Shown here piece after piece: positions 24,544 through 37,110 of a stretch of 64,000 nt of DNA. A program made the translations under genes and the position numbers. The DNA comes from Perca fluviatilis. Its lineage: Eukaryota > Chordata > Actinopteri > Perciformes > Percidae. Below the pieces are notes generated by a model. It made no database searches. It saw only the letters and a list, made by a program, of their open reading frames with translations, and was not told where the DNA came from. Where the stretch lies: assembly GCF_010015445.1 (NCBI RefSeq), contig NC_053119.1, positions 26,070,383 to 26,134,382 of the forward strand. Direction: 5' to 3'. How positions within the stretch are numbered: the stretch's first letter is position 1; every line of letters begins with the position of its first letter.

Positions 24544-25787
24544 CAGGAATTTTATTGCATGATTCTATGAAATCTTTTCAACTGAATTTATGCAGGGCCC
24601 ATTAGTAATTTAGGAATGGGGAGAGAAGAGAATGTGGGATAAGTAGGTACGTACGGGGAAGAAAAGGGGGTTTTCAAAGGTACAGAGGTTTGAAAAGAAG
24701 GGATTATATGGAGAGAGATAATGAGAACTCATTTCACACAGAGGAGAGCAGCATAAAATAGAAGACAAGGTTCATATGATCTAGATTCCAGCCTCATCAA
24801 CTACTCTAATGAGGGTTTGTATAATCTGCCATCTGTCCTACAATTACATGTATTCTGTCATTCCAGGGATAAAACATGAGAGGGGGATGGATGTGGCTGC
24901 AGTGGAAACGTCCAATTGAGGAATGCAAGACAGAAAACGGAGGATGAGCAGAATTCTTTTCATACTGTAATGACAGGCCGGTAAAAGAAATCACATGTAT
25001 GCCTTCTGCTTGTCTATTTGACTGTTTAGCATTTGTGGACAGACGGAGAGAAGAAAGAGCAGTGAGAAGAGACAAATATCACGCTTCTTCGCCCTCCCCC
25101 ACCGTCCCCCAGTCTAGTCACTCTCACATGTTATTGTTGTATGATGAGACATGAGAAAGACCTAATTCCTCCTCCAGTCTTGCAGTCACTGCTTGTGTTT
25201 CTGCTTGAGAAGCCAGCTGTGATGACTGCTTCCTACCTGAGTCATGTGTCTGTGTTGTGTTCCACACTTCCCTCTTGAGTGCTAAGTAATATGCTGTCCA
25301 AATCTGCAATACCAGCCTTGATTTTCACACTACATGAGCCAGAAAAAAGGAGACCGTCATCCTTTCTATGTGCAATGCCACTGTATTTGCACCTTTGGAA
25401 TATCTGATTAACATCACTGCACATATGCATACTACATCTGGGAGGGTGTGCTCTCTGTGGCTTTAATGTGGGACAGTACACAAGTCACTAATCCCTCTTA
25501 CTATTCCTTTCTTTCTGCTCCTGACTAAATCAAATTGTTCATAAATTCTCTCTGGATCCATGTCGGATTTTCTGCAAATGACTGTTTATCCCTTCATGAC
25601 TGGCTGCTGCTTGACTATTAACAAGTGGGCCAGCTCTCTTTCTCTCTATCTCTCTATCTCGCTCTGATCTCTATCCAGTGTCAGCGTCCTCAACATGCCG
25701 GTGTCCTTGACGGACAGAGGATGTCTACGCTAATCCACAGTCACCTCTGGATGAGTTCACCGGCAGCACTTCATAAAAAAAAAAAAA

Positions 25788-25839
<52 letters not shown>

Positions 25840-27070
25840 CATTTCCTCTCTGTTTCTATCTATATCTCTCTAAGGGTGCACAAATTAGAAGAAATAAAGT
25901 AAGCAGTCCTTTCATTCATTTTGAGTTGTTGCGCGTGTGGCTCGTATGAATGCTGCCGGATGCCCGTGTGACCTCCAGTCACCTGGAGTCCACCTGCCAG
26001 TCTGTGACAGCTGGCATATGGCACCATTCTACCTCCACCAGACTGAGTCTATGCCTCTGATAGTGGCAGCTCAGTGGCCCCTCAGACCTCTGCCATCTTG
26101 GCCGTGCACCAGGAAAACAAGTTAGTGCTGGTAATTAGGACAGATCGCCTAGGAAAGCAAAGCAAGAGCTGCTGCGCTCCATGATTTCTGACGAACTTGG
26201 CTTAGGCTCAACGTAGCATAAGTCTGAAATAAGAGAGGGAGGGATTTTTGAGGACATGACTTGATAGATTTATGCTGGATTTGCAGAATATTCACAGAAA
26301 CGAAATGGCATGTTGCTTTATGAGTAGGCTGGAAATGAGTCAAAGAAAAAGCATGTTGTCTTCTACAAGTGAGCTTTGATGCTAGTCACGCTTAATGTAA
26401 AATGTAGTTGGTGTGGATGTTGCAAAATTTATTTCCCTCTGAGGCTGCTTCGCTTTTTAAATCCAAACCATAAATAAGAAATTCAGTTTGGTCAATGAAA
26501 TCATGTACATGTCTTTTAAGTGCAAAAGCATCCTGTGGTTTTAACGGTTCAAAAAAATTCACATACAAAATGATAACACAGAAAGCTCAGAAAAAAACAG
26601 GATGTTAATAATAAACAGTCTTGCTGTGCTCAGACCATGAAATCCATTTACATTTGTGCAATTAGTCCACATGGTCCGGATTCAGATAGCTTGTTTGGCT
26701 GCAGTCCGAGCTTGGCTGTTTCACATCAAATATGTGACTTCTCATTTTCTAAGTAGCACAACTTTAAATTATGCCAAAAGTATAGTCAACAACTAGATGC
26801 AGGGCCCTCAATATTCAGGCAACAGCTGTTTCTAGGCCAGATTAAAAAACAGATATCATCCTTATCATGTGACAATTTACAAATTTACAAAGTGATAAAA
26901 ACAAAGTAAAAAAAAAAAAAAAAAAAAAAATAATGCGGATTTATGTTTTAGTATTATTGACGTATTTGATGATTTTGATTTTTATGTGTTGTGGTGCCGG
27001 CAAAGGGGGGAGGAGGCCAAGGCGGGGAACTCAGGACTGGCTCACAGGAGAGTCTGCTGAAATAAAACCG
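23721..27070. other. Intron sequence with simple repeats
   Basis: It contains (CT)n at 24121-24151, (AT)n at 24513-24541, A-rich then (AT)n at 25773-25837, and poly-A at 26907-26930. The frames over these are composition artefacts. No family or exon is recognised. Confidence 0.5.
25773..25837. repeat. Poly-A followed by (AT)n
   Basis: About 17 A residues, then about 46 bp of AT dinucleotides. Confidence 0.93.
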
Positions 27071-27079
27071 AATAACTAG

Positions 27080-27140
27080 AGTAACCGCCTCACGGTTGTA
27101 TGCCTCTGCCCACCAGTCAAGTTGCAGTCCAAAATATATG
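27080..27140. repeat. Fragment of a dispersed fish repeat
   Basis: The phrase CGCCTCACGGTTGTATGCCT and CCCACCAGTCAAGTTGCAGT is familiar as one side of a widespread repeat whose other side resembles 28620-29065. Confidence 0.45.
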
Positions 27141-27469
27141 CTAATATATAATTATCCGTGTCTGTCCAGACTCATATACCTGTAATATATGTAGTGATAT
27201 AGTAGGCATTTACTAAAAGGTATTAAGTGTATCTTTTGGAGGAATAGAAGTTTTTACTATATTGACATGTATGATTCCAGTAAATAATTTCTAGTGAGAA
27301 ACATGTTGTCTTCACTTGAGAGACTATTTTTACAGAGAAGAACAAAGGACTGATACCTTAATCGTTTCATTTTAGGGTGACCTCTTACCACCAGTCCAGG
27401 GACAGTGGCTGTAAAACAGCCTCGAGGCTAATTCTGGCACATTTTACTTTTATATATTATTAGTGTGCA

Positions 27470-27615
27470 TTGTCCCGGATAAATAAACCTCCATCCATCC
27501 ATCTTTGTCCGCTTATCCGGTGTCGGGTCGCGGGGGGAGCAGCTCCAGCAGGGGACCCCAAACTTCCCTTTCCTGAGCCACATTAACCAGCTCTGACTGG
27601 GGGTCAGATAAATAA
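27470..27615 (-). mobile_element. LINE 3' end fragment, minus strand
   Basis: CCATCCATCTTTGTCCGCTT then GTCGGGTCGCGGGGGGAGCA is the reversed 3' end of a common fish LINE. On the minus strand it reads PQSELVN-like then LLELLPPRPDTG-like residues before a stop. A short (AAAT)n tract (27608-27632) borders it. Confidence 0.7.
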
Positions 27616-27632
27616 ACCTGAAATAAATAAAT

Positions 27633-27828
27633 AAATAATAGAGAGCCTCCTCACATGGTGCATCGACAATCACCGGAAGCTCAATATCAGCAAAGCCAAT
27701 GAGCTTGTGGTGGACGACCAGAGGAACAGGATAGAATTCAAAGTTGTTGCCATGACAGTAGACAATGCTTCAAATTCTAAAACGTGGATGCTTCACACAC
27801 ATCTTCTACCCAGCAGCACAGAATATTG
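27633..27828 (+). mobile_element. LINE reverse-transcriptase scrap and possible hAT transposase scrap
   Basis: The plus-strand frame gives SLLTWCIDNHRKLNISKANE then LVVDD, resembling the WC-xNxL-LN-SKTKELVVDF segment of LINE reverse transcriptase. It runs on into KVVAMTVDNASN, which resembles a ZBED/hAT transposase segment. Both are short and degraded. The hAT element at 27837 is inserted directly behind them. Confidence 0.45.
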
Positions 27829-27836
27829 ATACAGTT

Positions 27837-28605
27837 TAGGGCTGCGCAATTAATCAAATTCTAATCACAATCCTTAAATTTTGGCTTCCCACGATCAAAT
27901 TCATGTGATCAAACGATATTTAAAATATGTCATTCAGTTCATAGACTGCTCCGTATTAAAGTTTTTTTTCCCCAAAGCTCCGTAAACCACTGTCTGATCA
28001 CATGCCTCCATGAGCCAATCAGAGTTGTTCCCTGCATCGCACATCTCAGTTTAGATGTAGACAGGAGGACAGAGAGTAACGTGAGGACAACAGATAGCAG
28101 TCGGTCATAAGTCAGTCACGAGGTTTACCGTTTAGCTGTCAGCATTTTAGCCGTGTTTAATCCAGTTCCTACTATAGCTAATGGTAGGCTAACGTTACCT
28201 GCTGTGTAACGTGTTATTAGTGTTTACTGTAGCTAACGGTAGGCTAACGTTACCTGCCGTGTAACGTGTTATTAGTGTTTACTGTAGCTAACGGTAGGCT
28301 AACGTTACCTGCTGTGTAACGTGTTATTAGTGTTTACTAGAAAATTGCGTTGCCTGTATCTTTTCATGGCAAACTCGCATGTGTGGAAAGCAGTCGCACA
28401 ACAGCTGGAATGACTCCTGCATAGTATCCTTCAACAGAGGAGGAATGTAGCACAATATGGATTTGAAAGCAGTTATAATTAGCCTACATGTGACAATAGT
28501 TTTGTTTGTGGTTAAAATCATAAAATAATCGTGATTATTAATCGTGATCTCAATATTGATCAAAATAATCGTGATTATCATTTTGGCCATAATTGTGCAG
28601 CCCTA
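27837..28605. mobile_element. hAT-family non-autonomous transposon with exact 8-bp target duplication
   Basis: The terminal inverted repeats are TAGGGCTGCGCAATTA at the left and TAATTGTGCAGCCCTA (with two mismatches) at the right. Identical 8-bp flanks ATACAGTT lie at 27829-27836 and 28606-28613. The element has 769 bp. Subterminal blocks are rich in AATCGTGATTAT-type palindromes, and the centre holds a 3 x 55-bp tandem repeat. No transposase frame. Confidence 0.93.
28171..28335. repeat. Tandem repeat, three 55-bp units inside the hAT element
   Basis: Units start at 28171, 28226 and 28281, each with GTAGGCTAACGTTACCTG and AACGTGTTATTAGTGTTT. They differ at only a few positions (ACTATAGCTAAT versus ACTGTAGCTAAC; CTGCTG versus CTGCCG). 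Confidence 0.97.
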
Positions 28606-28613
28606 ATACAGTT

Positions 28614-29065
28614 ACCACCCAGTTTCAAGGTGGGCCCCCAGGAGTAATGTCACCAATTAAGTATCCTACCAAATGTAAAATATGGTCACAATCTCCCCTC
28701 CTGTACCTGAGTTATGTCGCTGAATAACCGCCAGAAAAGCATTTTTTTGCAGAAAATTATGATGTCACAGTGAAGTTGACCTATGGGATATAAAATGTCA
28801 TCACTTCGTACTTTTTTCCTATTAGACATTTGTGTGGAATTTTGTCATAATTAGCTAGGAATTCTTGATGTTTTTTCGTGAGGTAACAGTGACCTGGTCC
28901 TTTGACCTCCAAAATCTAATCAGTTCATTCTTGAGTCCAAGTGGATTTTTGTGCCAAATTTGAAGAAATTTCCTGAGATATCACGTTTACAAGAATGGGA
29001 CAGACAACCCGAAAACATAATGCTTCCAGCCATGGCTGTGGCTGACGGGGAGGCATAGAAACACA
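28614..29065. repeat. Dispersed fish repeat of unknown class
   Basis: Phrases such as GTGCCAAATTTGAAGAAATT, CCTGAGATATCACGTTTACA and GACAACCCGAAAACATAATG match by eye a very common percomorph repeat. The preceding flank is the former target of the hAT element. Confidence 0.65.
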
Positions 29066-29406
29066 GATAAAACACACAATACAGTACTGTTAACATTATC
29101 AGGCACATACTGTGTTCAGCACCCTGTAATGCTGCCTTCTGCAGAAGATTACATGCTTAATGCTTTGCAGAGTACAAGGCACTGAACGATAGAGAATCCT
29201 GTAAAAAAAAGTACAGTATCACTGCAGTCAATGAGATCTACTTAAAAATAACTTATGCATCAGTAATTTCCTATTATCCATCTCATTCTGTGTGTATGAA
29301 CTGTTATATTCTCTATAGTTTGCCCTGTGCTGTTCAGCAGAGATAGTTAAACTCTACTCCAGGTAGAAAACGACTAATAAATCATATTTTGCAGATTAGC
29401 CTTACA

Positions 29407-29497
<91 letters not shown>

Positions 29498-30119
29498 TTA
29501 ATTAAACTCTGCTGAACAGGTTACATATATAGAGGCACTTTCCTTATCACAAATTGGCTGCTTAATTGCCCTGTCTGCTGCTCCCTTTGTTACAGCGAGT
29601 GTGTAAACTATATCAGTAAGTGAGCTGAAAAATTAGGACAAATCAAATCAACTTGTGATCTTCAGGACATAGGTGCCTTTAAATATAACCCGCTAATGGT
29701 TTCGGATGAAATATTATCATCCTCATACAATAATTAATCTTTATAACCGCAAGGTACATTTTGTTCTTCCGATAATAGCACCAGAGAATTAATGTATCTC
29801 TATTTGACCTCAAATATCAACTGCCCTTAAAAGGACAAGTGAAAGAAAAAGGGAGTAAGACATCTGCTGCTAAATTATGTTTCACAAAAAGCACCTAATT
29901 ATCAAGCCAGTGATGAAGCGCCATTAGTGAAACCATTTTCAGGTTTAGCTGATAAGTCACACAAATTACAAAGCAACTGATTGGCCTCAACATAATAATC
30001 CTTATCCGTCTGAAAGATGGAAGAAAGGGGTTAAAAAGCTGATGATTGAGGGCTAAGGGCAGGCCTCAGAAAAAAAGAAACAAATAAGAAAAGAAAGGAA
30101 AGGAAATAATTTGGGTTAC
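29066..30119. other. Intron sequence with a long CA microsatellite
   Basis: A (CA)n tract at 29407-29495 (89 bp). Nothing else is recognised. Confidence 0.55.
29407..29495. repeat. (CA)n microsatellite
   Basis: Eighty-nine bp, essentially pure. Confidence 0.95.
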
Positions 30120-30218
30120 CTCCACTTTCCATGGCAATTTCTTGTGGCCTTGGCTGAGGAACTTCCTGATGCGGGTATGGTCTCTGCCATTAGTGCCTCC
30201 TGTGATTTGTTCATCATC
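30120..30218 (-). CDS. b4galnt4: b4galnt4-like exon: distal stem
   Basis: The acceptor is TTTTTTCAAG and the donor is GTAACC. The exon has 99 bp, is phase 0 at both ends and encodes 33 residues from DDEQITGG to KKLPWKVE. The Pro-Trp-x-x-Glu ending directly before the Tyr-Lys-Gly-Gln start of the next exon matches the family's stem/PA14 border (PWREE-Y in B4GALNT4, PWLSE-F in B4GALNT3, from memory). The middle of the exon is poorly conserved, as expected for a stem. It lies between introns of 30.2 kb and 10.0 kb, so it is easily missed. An open frame continues past both splice sites, but that extension is low-complexity intron. Confidence 0.8.
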
Positions 30219-30535
30219 CTTGAAAAAATACAGCAGAAAAAAGACACTTATTCCTCCACCCGTCACCCAAAAAAAGAGACATTAATGAAAGGAGAAGACT
30301 GGTGAATGGTGTTTTTTTAAATCTCAGGGGCAAAAAACTACAGTCAACCATGCATTAAGGCATCCATCATTAGGAACACCAGTCTTCTCTATAAGCCAGA
30401 TAAATGATATGAGACAAAGTAGCAGCAGTAGTGAAAACCACAGCCCTTCCTAATTCATGGAAGCATTAAGCGGCACATACTGTACATTACACACCACTAA
30501 TAATAACAACGCACACAGACACAAACACAGCCAGA

Positions 30536-30638
<103 letters not shown>

Positions 30639-31329
30639 AAACTCAGGGTTATTTCCTTTGAAGGCTACTATTTAGACCCTGTGGAATCTCCTCTTAACCA
30701 TTCACTCCTAATCCAGCGTTTGACTCGCCAATGCCCTAATCTCTAACATACTCTATCCATCCACCCTGCCAGCCAAGATCTCCTCTCCAGGAAACCTGAA
30801 CTCTCCCGCTGATCTGGGATTTAGCCCGGTGCTCCGGCCAGAGCACTGCATGGCTCTTTCTCTGCGGCCTGCTAAGAGACATGTTAATGTCAATGCAGTG
30901 GTGCGACAGGCAGGACAGAGCAGAGAGAAGCGGGAATTCACGGCCAGCTAGGAGGAGATAAAAGGCTCCCAGAGAAGGAACCGAGACGCAGAGCTGTTAA
31001 AATGAGTGACAAAGCATCCTCAATTTGGCAGGGACGTCAAAGAGGAGACATAACTCCACTGAGATGAGCTGGAGAGGTTTTCAGCACCCCTGAAATGAGG
31101 GGCTTTTGTAGGGAAGGCAACAGTCTTTGCAAAAGAATCAGGGGAGGAAAAAGACAATTTTAAGTGGAGGAGGCAAAGAGACCGAGCTGTCGGATGGCAA
31201 GCCTTTGATTACTTTTTTTTAACTTCCAAGGGAGAGAGATGAAGGAGGGCAGGAAAGGTAATGATGAAGAAATGTGACAACAGGCTCCCGTCCTGTCTCT
31301 CACAAACCTCTCCAGCACTAGTTTTGTCT

Positions 31330-31331
<2 letters not shown>

Positions 31332-31392
<61 letters not shown>
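31332..31392. repeat. (CA)n microsatellite
   Basis: Sixty-one bp, pure. Confidence 0.95.
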
Positions 31393-31395
<3 letters not shown>

Positions 31396-31916
31396 CTCTG
31401 AAGCACAGGTAGATGTGCTCACTTGAAGGACACAACGTTCATATTGCATCAGCTGGTGTTGCGCATGAAACAAAGACAGCAGAAGAATGAAAGTACGAGA
31501 CAGGACTCAGTGGTCAGTAAAATACAAAGCATAGACAAAATGTGAATTGTTTGAAAATGCAGCACCTGCAACAAAGTGATATTTTTTGGCACTTACAGTA
31601 GAGTATGTTCAAAAGCTTATGTAATGCTTGTTTTGGCTTTTGTATACCTTCTATAGACAAATTTCCATTAATCACGATGCACATAGAAATAAAGATATAA
31701 TTATTGGCTCTTGATATCTACTATAACGCATCACAACTTTAAATATAACGAACGTTCACATGTTGACATTTTTACCTGGGATACTGAATGCTAGTAAAGC
31801 TTGTACACATTTATCTAAAATAGAGTTCAACACCTTTCTAAGAATAAGAATCAACTTTGAACCTTATCTTTAAGTTCCGCAGCTATTTCTATTTTTGCAT
31901 TCAAATCATTACAGCT

Positions 31917-32100
31917 CGTGGCCGGTTAGCTCGGTTGGTAGAGCGGGCGCACATAAGCAGAGGTTTATTCCTCGACGCAGAAGGTCCAGGGTTCGAGTCT
32001 GACCTGTGACGGTTTTCCTGCATGTCTTCCCCCCTCTCTCTCCCCTTTCATATCTCAGCTTTCCTATCCAATAAAGACAGAATTGCCCCCCAAAAAAATC
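31917..32100 (+). mobile_element. tRNA-derived SINE, copy 1
   Basis: The A box TAGCTCGGTTGG is at 31927-31938 and the B box GGTTCGAGTCT at 31990-32000. The body has TTTCCTGCATGTC and a CT-rich block CCCCTCTCTCTCCCCTTTCA, and the tail is CCAATAAAGACAGAATT. The insertion after AxBox of AGAGGTTTATTCCTCGACGC spoils tRNA folding, so this is a SINE and not a tRNA gene. Flanking ATCATTACAGCTC-like sequence on both sides (about 31906 and 32098) looks like a target duplication. Confidence 0.88.
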
Positions 32101-32236
32101 ATTACAGCTCTGTTTCCTCATTAACGTTTGAGGCGTTGATTTTCTTGTCATAAACACTGCAAAGCTCTGTGATGCCATCCCTTCTCATAGAAGATTTGGA
32201 CTGTGAATTGTCTCTGTGACATTAGGCTTGTTGTTG

Positions 32237-33070
32237 TGAGATGAACCAGATCTGCGCAGAATCGATCACCGGCGATCACCGCCCAACGCACGCCGGTTAG
32301 ACTTGCTCTGACGTCACGCACACGTGGACAACGATGACCTCACGAGATCAAGGCGGCCGCAGGTTTTAGAGCCAGGCGCTGCAGTTGCTCTCCACTGACT
32401 GCAAGACCCAGGGCATGATGGGGAAACGCCTGGCTCTTAGCTGATCCAAAAGCTGACTGGTTCAGAATCGACTCAACATGATGACGTTTTATATAAACCT
32501 TTTTATTGTTTTTGAATTGGAGGGATTTTAATTTCTATCTGTCTGATTTAAAGGCTTATTGTGTACAGAACACATGTGGCTGATAGTGATGTTTAGAAGT
32601 TTAGAAGACTACAGTCTGTTGTCTATTCACATCAGCAACAGATTGCAGTTAGAGCATTTTAACAGCTACTCTGTCTTAATAGTAACAACTGGAGACTGTG
32701 TACAAGCTGGTATATGGGTCTCATAACATTTATTAAATCGGAATCGGACCTAACAGGATGGGAGTGTTTCTGTGACTTCCTGTTCAGCCTGAAGGCTGCT
32801 AGAAAAGGGCTGTAAACTGCCCGACTTCACCACGGCTTTTTGCCACTACCCCCGGCTGCTGTTGCATGCTCTCCCACTTTACAGGCAAGGCGCAGTTCAT
32901 CTCGAACGAGCCTATTGTTTGCTCACTGCTAGACACAAACCAAGCGCCAGGAGCAGGCAGTTGCCTTGCCAGCCAATCAGCTTTAACTATTGGAACAGGT
33001 GCAGTGACTGTTTGAATGATGATGAAGGATTATCCGTGTAGGCAAAAGGACTTCTGCGGATCTGCAGTTA
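32237..33070. repeat. CpG-richer dispersed repeat, boundaries uncertain
   Basis: GAACCAGATCTGCGCAGAAT near the left and TGGTTCAGAATCGACT near 32459 are inverted or related pieces, and the interior contains GACGTCACGCACACGTGGAC. It stands out in base composition from the AT-rich surroundings. By memory it resembles a fish repeat, but no class can be given. Confidence 0.35.
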
Positions 33071-35574
33071 CTGATTGTAATTAAAAGAGACAGTGTTTAG
33101 GAATAATATGTTGTCAACCCCAAAAGAGCAAACTCTAAATTGATTGCTGCCGACTGTAATTCACACAGACACCACTTTCTCAAAGCGCTGTCTCAGCTCG
33201 ATCCAACTCAAAGTACGCTTATCGATGCAACAATAAAAGGTACAGTTAAACTGTTTGACCTGAGGTTGCACTACATCTATCAGCTGTACCTCCTTTTCCT
33301 CTAGTGTATAACGACTTTACACTTTGGCACGATGTTGTCATCACTTATAGCGCACTACAAATACTTGTACACATTTTGCTTGACTCATTACTTCAGAGTT
33401 ACAGTTGCTAATTTATAAGCAGATCTTCATTTTCCTGGAACTGGGCCCAGAACTGTGTTTCACTGATAATTAACGTTGATGCTAAGGGGCCTGTCAGATG
33501 GCCTTATGTATTAAACATTGCATCAAGGCAAAACAGGGAATATCAATCACACTGAAGAGACTGCCTATTTATCAAGTGTTTACATTGCTGTTTACCTTGT
33601 TGACTTTCAGTCAAATAAAAAGACAAATGGTATTTTTTACAATGTGTGCATTTGTCTGCTATAGGAGCAATGCATCAGAGACAGAAACACTGAGGGAGAG
33701 CAGCATTTAATCACACCTGAACATGAAGTTGTTTCACGTACTGTATGAACATGCATGGCAGAGTTGTGAACCTCAAAAGGATTGATTGATAGAATAGCTG
33801 TCCGATCAGTGAGCGTCTGTCCCGGATATCAATCCATCCCACTAGTCACGAAAGCTCACTGTAGTGGGTGCTAGCCTCCCAGTTGATTCCTTCGAGACTC
33901 CCCACGTTCATACAGCACAATTCAAATGGATGACCTTGCTGATCCTAGCGCAGGGAAACAGCTGGAGCCAGTGTCCTAGAATACCAATGAGCTTAATTAA
34001 TCTCCCTTATTAAACACAAACAAGCAGCAGTCTGCAGGGAGGGGAGACGGAGCAGAGCAGAGATCTGGGGCTCCTTTCACAAATCTCTTCACCCACCCAC
34101 CACGATAACCCATGCGAATGCGCTCGGCTCAGGCGGCTCCCAAAAGTCCACAAATCATAGTTTCATTTCCAGCGACGTGCAGCATGAACATTAATAACCA
34201 GTGTGGAATAATAACATTTGTCACAATTTTTCATTCATGTTACCGCCACAGAGATGTGCATTATGTTAATTAGTCACCCTATAATAATAATAATAATAAT
34301 AATACAGACGCTTCCAATTTTTCATGCTATAGTCTCGCTGAATCAACAGTGGCTCCTGGTCACTGGATACTCATTTTTCATATTAATATGTGTAGCTGGA
34401 AGCAAAGATACCTGGGTGACATTTACTACAGCAATGACTAATGGCCATGATTCATCACCAAAAACAAAAGTATGTGATGGTGATGTTTCTGAATCTATAT
34501 ATACAGAAAGCATATTCAGATATTGTGCTATAATGTTGGATAAGAATATGACATAATATCACCATGGACCAGAAATGTACAATCTATGTGACAACATGGC
34601 TGTGTGATGCGTACGCGGAGAAATTCCCACAGAGAGAAATAAAAAAGAAAAAAGGTAAAATGAAGGGAAGAGACAGAGATAGAAATAGAGAACAAAGACA
34701 TAAAAAGTGGCTGACTGGAGAATGAGCAATAGAACACAAGACAGATGAACAGAGACAAAAACAGAAGGGAGAAAAAGGTGACCAATGGAGCAAAAAGAGG
34801 AAAAAAAAAAGCACAACTGGGAGAAGATCTTTGATCGGTAGTGCACAATGCGTTGTGCCAGTCTGGTTCTCAGAAATCCCTCTGGCACACTGAATGTCTG
34901 ACGCATCTGTGGACTGCCAGAATCTCTTTCTCACCTTTCTTTACTGAACAGACCAAACACACCAGTGTCTGCTTGGTTTTTAGAGCAGTACCACAAAGCT
35001 CTGCGAAGTATTACACACTCACCAGCACTACGGCTCAGTATGTGATGGGACTACAGCAAAAAAAAAAAGAAAAGAAAAAAATATGAATTTTCAGTTCACA
35101 ATTCTCAGGATACACTGGATACCATGCAGTTTCTCTATACAGTAGGAAAAAGAATAATAGCAACTTGTTTTGTCACATCCTGCTCCATCATGTCCTTCTT
35201 TGAAATTGTGGTTTATTGGAATGAATAATGCTTATCCATTGCTAGGTTCATCCAAACAAAGCTAAAACTGGGACAAAGGCGAGTTTCGTGGTCACATTGA
35301 GGCTTTCAATTGCCACTCACAAACACTCCATGTTATAAAAAAGCCTGCAATAGTAACACATCATAGTACACATTCCTTACCTTACAGAAGGTTAACTACA
35401 CACTTGCCCTCATTTGAAATGCTAAAGAAATGTCAAATTCAAATTAAAAAAAGGAAATGTAAGTGAGTTTCAAATCAATGCTTGGAATTTACAGTATGGT
35501 TAAGATTAACTAAACTTGATTGAGGAGTCCTCTAAGCATTGCAGCATTTAACTAAAATGGAAGACCTTTTTCTG
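33071..35574. other. Intron sequence with a TAA repeat and a purine-rich stretch
   Basis: A (TAA)n tract lies at 34281-34304, and about 34615-34830 is strongly purine-rich on the plus strand, giving three spurious hydrophobic frames on the other strand. No exon fits. Confidence 0.5.
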
Positions 35575-36200
35575 TCTGTCTGTTTGCATGTCTGTCCTTC
35601 CATCTTCTCGACAGCCGTTCATCCGATCGACTTCACACTTGGCAGGTGTATTACTGAGGACCCAAGGAAGCGCAGTATGTACAGGACATATGTATTAGTA
35701 GTGTGTTATGTACACACTGTGTTGTGTATTAAAAGGAGACCCCTAATAACGGTTACATCGCCGAACAGCATGCTGGGTAAATCTTGCTCTCCTTTGCTCA
35801 CTACAGTAAACCAGTAAACTCAAGAACAGATGAAGAACAAGAGACCGGAGATGTTATGTTGGAGCAACTTCAAACATTTCAAGCATCAGCTATGTAACTT
35901 TCAGAATAAACGCTTTTGTTTCCAGAAATAGCCTGGTCCAAAAAGAGCTAGCTGTTAGCAAATACTCTAGCACTGCTAGGGGATGCAACTAAGTCATGGC
36001 AGGTGTATTGCTCAGGACCCCGAGGAAGTGGAGTGTCGAGTGTGAAGTTGTTTGGATGAGCGGTACCGAAGGCCAAGCAATCGGCCCGTTACGAACAGGC
36101 ATCTTTTGAACGGGCACTGCACTGGTTGTAAAGAATAGATGAAGACCAACATGCAAAGAATGTGTTGCAGCGTTTAGAAAACAGTGCTGGGAACAATGAC
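35575..36200. repeat. Dispersed fish repeat with inverted internal copies
   Basis: CCGTTCATCCGATCGACTTC at 35614 and the complement of a related stretch at 36040-36064 form an imperfect inverted pair. GGCAGGTGTATTACTGAGGA (35641) recurs in direct orientation near 35998. Confidence 0.55.
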
Positions 36201-36442
36201 GAAACCTGTGATTTTCAATGCTCTGCAAGATGACTGAGGGATGGGAGTCGGACAAAGACAGAAATGATGTGGCTCACTTTTATTTCTCTAGTTCACCGTA
36301 GAGAACCAATTATGCCACCTCAAGACAGGGAGGTAGAAATTAACTCTATTACCCCTCACAAGACTCTTGCTGGGCTTCAAGAGCATGTTTATGTACGGGC
36401 TTGGACTCTATAATGGGAAAAGGAGCACTAGGGGGATTATTA

Positions 36443-36740
36443 TAGGGCTGCTCCCTCTTAGTCGATTAGTCGACTAATCGGTGGTTTTGGTCTTAGTCAA
36501 CTTAGATTTCTTTAGTCGATTAGTCATGTTTTATGCTTTTTTTCATGCTGAATGACTTATTTCCAAGAAACGTACGAGCACATCTCTGGTAAACACAAGA
36601 ATTAAAGTGGTGCTTTTGCATGACTCTTTGTGGAGAAACTCAGATTTACTGATCTGTCAATTAAATCAACTAATCGATTAGTCGATACATTTGAATGAGT
36701 GTTAGTTGACTAAGAATTTCTTCAATCGAGCACAGCCCTA
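36443..36740. mobile_element. hAT-family MITE (298 bp)
   Basis: The ends TAGGGCTGCTC and GAGCACAGCCCTA are inverted repeats. The 8-bp flanks are GATTATTA (36435-36442) and GATTAGTG (36741-36748), matching at six positions. Subterminal TAGTCGATTAGTCGACTAAT palindromes occur on both sides. Non-coding. Confidence 0.85.
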
Positions 36741-37110
36741 GATTAGTGGGATCTACTATATGTGCACCTGGACCTTCACCATCTACGAACACACCCACCA
36801 TGCCAACACAAACCTGTATGAAATAGTCTATAAGCTAGTGACTGTGTTTGTAATGGTATACATGGTAAACATCAATTTAATCACTATGGCATCACTCTGT
36901 GTTTTAAAGCATATGTTCTTTTCAGAAGCTGAAGGGAGAGGAGGAGAGACGTGGAGAATGAGTCAGTGATTGGCCTTTGATCCACACATCTCTTTTGAGT
37001 AGTTAAGTTGTTGTTAATGAAAACAAAAGATCAGTACAGACTGTACTGTACAGTGCTTGTACAATGGTGTTTCCTAAGGTATTTAAAACACAGTCAGAAA
37101 CATGGTTGTG

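Noticed and set aside
31917..32000. Possible tRNA genes here, at 39089 and at 12163
   Set aside because: A and B boxes are present, but the clover-leaf is disrupted and each is followed by a SINE body and tail.
34528..34934. Three overlapping minus-strand frames with Phe/Leu/Ser runs
   Set aside because: Same artefact, from a purine-rich plus strand at 34615-34830.
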